NCBI GenBank assembly: GCA_023258935.1
Contig: JAHFRG010000088.1
Span: 1-5,804 of the forward strand
DNA: 5,804 nt
Direction: 5' to 3'
DNA from: Betaproteobacteria bacterium
Lineage (GTDB): Bacteria > Pseudomonadota > Gammaproteobacteria > Burkholderiales > JAHFRG01
The translations under genes and the position numbers were made by a program. Shown in pieces: positions 5,164 through 5,804 of the stretch (within the stretch, counting starts at the first letter, position 1; each line of letters starts with the position of its first letter). The notes under the pieces were generated by a model that saw only the letters and a list, made by a program, of their open reading frames with translations, was not told the origin of the DNA and did no database searches.

Positions 5164-5804
5164 TTAAGCGAGAACATGCTGTAGCCATTGCCCGATATCC
5201 CGGATTTCTTCCTGGCACACTGAGTGCGGCATGAGATACTGGTGCCATTCCACCTGATAACCCAGCTGCTTGAGGTGCCCCCTGGAGAGGCTGGCGAGCG
5301 GCAATGGAATCAGCGGATCCGCGGTGCCATGCGCCATAAATATCGGCACATCGCGATTGGCGGCGCTTGCTTCAGCCGCCAGCGTCGAAGCCAAAGGCAA
5401 ATAGCTTGAAAGCGCCATGATGCCTGCCAGCCGCTCCGGATGGCGCAAGCCGGTCAGCAATGCAATAGCGCCTCCCTGCGAAAATCCCGCGAGCACGATG
5501 CGTGAAGCTCCAATGCCGCGGTCTTTTTCTTTGGTGATGAGTTTTTCTATTTCCTGTTGTGAGCGGCGAATGCCGGTTTCGTCTTCGCGGAACGACATAT
5601 CCTGATTCATGACGTCGTACCATGCGCGCATGATGAAACCGCTGTTGATTGTGACCGGCCGCATCGGCGCGTGCGGGAAAACGAAGCGCACCGCAAGTTG
5701 TGGCGGCAATCCCAATTCATCCACTACCGGGACAAAATCATTGCCATCAGCGCCCAGCCCGTGCAGCCAGATTACAGATGACTTGGGAGAATCGCCGGTC
5801 GCAA
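5164..5804 (-). CDS. Alpha/beta-hydrolase carboxylesterase (phospholipase/carboxylesterase family), N-terminus cut by window edge
   Basis: Reading from 5802, 212 codons are visible up to TAA at 5166-5164. The frame stays open to the edge, so the GTG at 5724 is not the start; the bases before it encode VIWLHGLGADGNDF, an essential part of the fold with the oxyanion-hole HGLGADG. After RFVFPHAPMRPVTIN and MRAWYDV comes the nucleophile elbow AGFSQGG (Ser108 of the visible part). The acid follows in HGTADPLIP (Asp162) and the base in MPHSVCQEE (His193), so the catalytic triad is complete. The family is about 220 residues, so only around ten are missing. These soluble esterases cleave short acyl esters, thioesters or lysophospholipids; the natural substrate is unknown. 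The gene converges with the transporter, with no clear terminator in the 6-bp gap. Confidence 0.92.
   Translation of the reverse strand, partial: ATGDSPKSSVIWLHGLGADGNDFVPVVDELGLPPQLAVRFVFPHAPMRPVTINSGFIMRAWYDVMNQDMSFREDETGIRRSQQEIEKLITKEKDRGIGASRIVLAGFSQGGAIALLTGLRHPERLAGIMALSSYLPLASTLAAEASAANRDVPIFMAHGTADPLIPLPLASLSRGHLKQLGYQVEWHQYLMPHSVCQEEIRDIGQWLQHVLA

Noticed and set aside
5156..5180. Bidirectional terminator between transporter and esterase
   Set aside because: Only a short direct repeat (ACATGCT twice) is present; no stem-loop with flanking T-runs can be drawn.
5164..5724. Esterase starting at GTG 5724 (186 residues)
   Set aside because: The frame continues upstream to the window edge and encodes the family's conserved HGLGADG segment, so the gene is truncated by the window and not short.

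Overview
The window reads as DNA from a Gram-negative proteobacterium of medium GC, most plausibly a betaproteobacterium. The signs are the bacterial Shine-Dalgarno starts, a perfect FNR/Anr-type operator, tRNA-Pro(CGG)- and tRNA-Thr(CGT)-like sequences, and the protein families present. The genus cannot be fixed from the sequence alone.

Layout, left to right. (1) Positions 1-97, minus strand: the first 32 codons of a polyketide synthase or beta-ketoacyl synthase, which runs off the left edge. (2) Positions 98-426: about 330 bases with no gene. (3) Positions 427-2528: an unusual mosaic. Three tRNA 3' halves, all on the plus strand and each exactly 45 nt from the anticodon loop to the CCA end, lie at 427-471 (tRNA-Pro-like), 1810-1854 (tRNA-Thr-like) and 2484-2528 (same tRNA-Thr-like acceptor tail). 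None has a 5' half. Between them sit two single minus-strand genes, an Fe(II)/2-oxoglutarate dioxygenase of the PhyH type and an ATP-binding universal stress protein. Each gene ends 15-22 bp from the CCA end of a tRNA half. This is how attachment-site scars of tRNA-targeting integrative elements look, but no integrase is present. (4) Positions 2559-5804: an ordinary-looking metabolic block with a family III (CaiB/BaiF) CoA-transferase, a UMF1-family MFS transporter on the same strand, and a convergent alpha/beta-hydrolase carboxylesterase cut by the right edge.

Regulation. A perfect TTGAT-N4-ATCAA palindrome at 2400-2413 lies between the stress-protein gene and the CoA-transferase gene. It is spaced as a class II site for the first and near a class I position for a TGCTATAAT promoter facing the second. 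A low-oxygen response of both is a reasonable inference. Between CoA-transferase and transporter there are two overlapping, mutually exclusive hairpins and a 16-codon reading frame whose stop overlaps a possible TTG start of the transporter, so the transporter start is uncertain.

The best candidate for something undescribed is the series of 45-nt tRNA halves, each placed at the 3' end of a one-gene module. This resembles a gene-cassette arrangement that uses tRNA anticodon-loop attachment sites. That reading is inference; the repeats themselves are visible.
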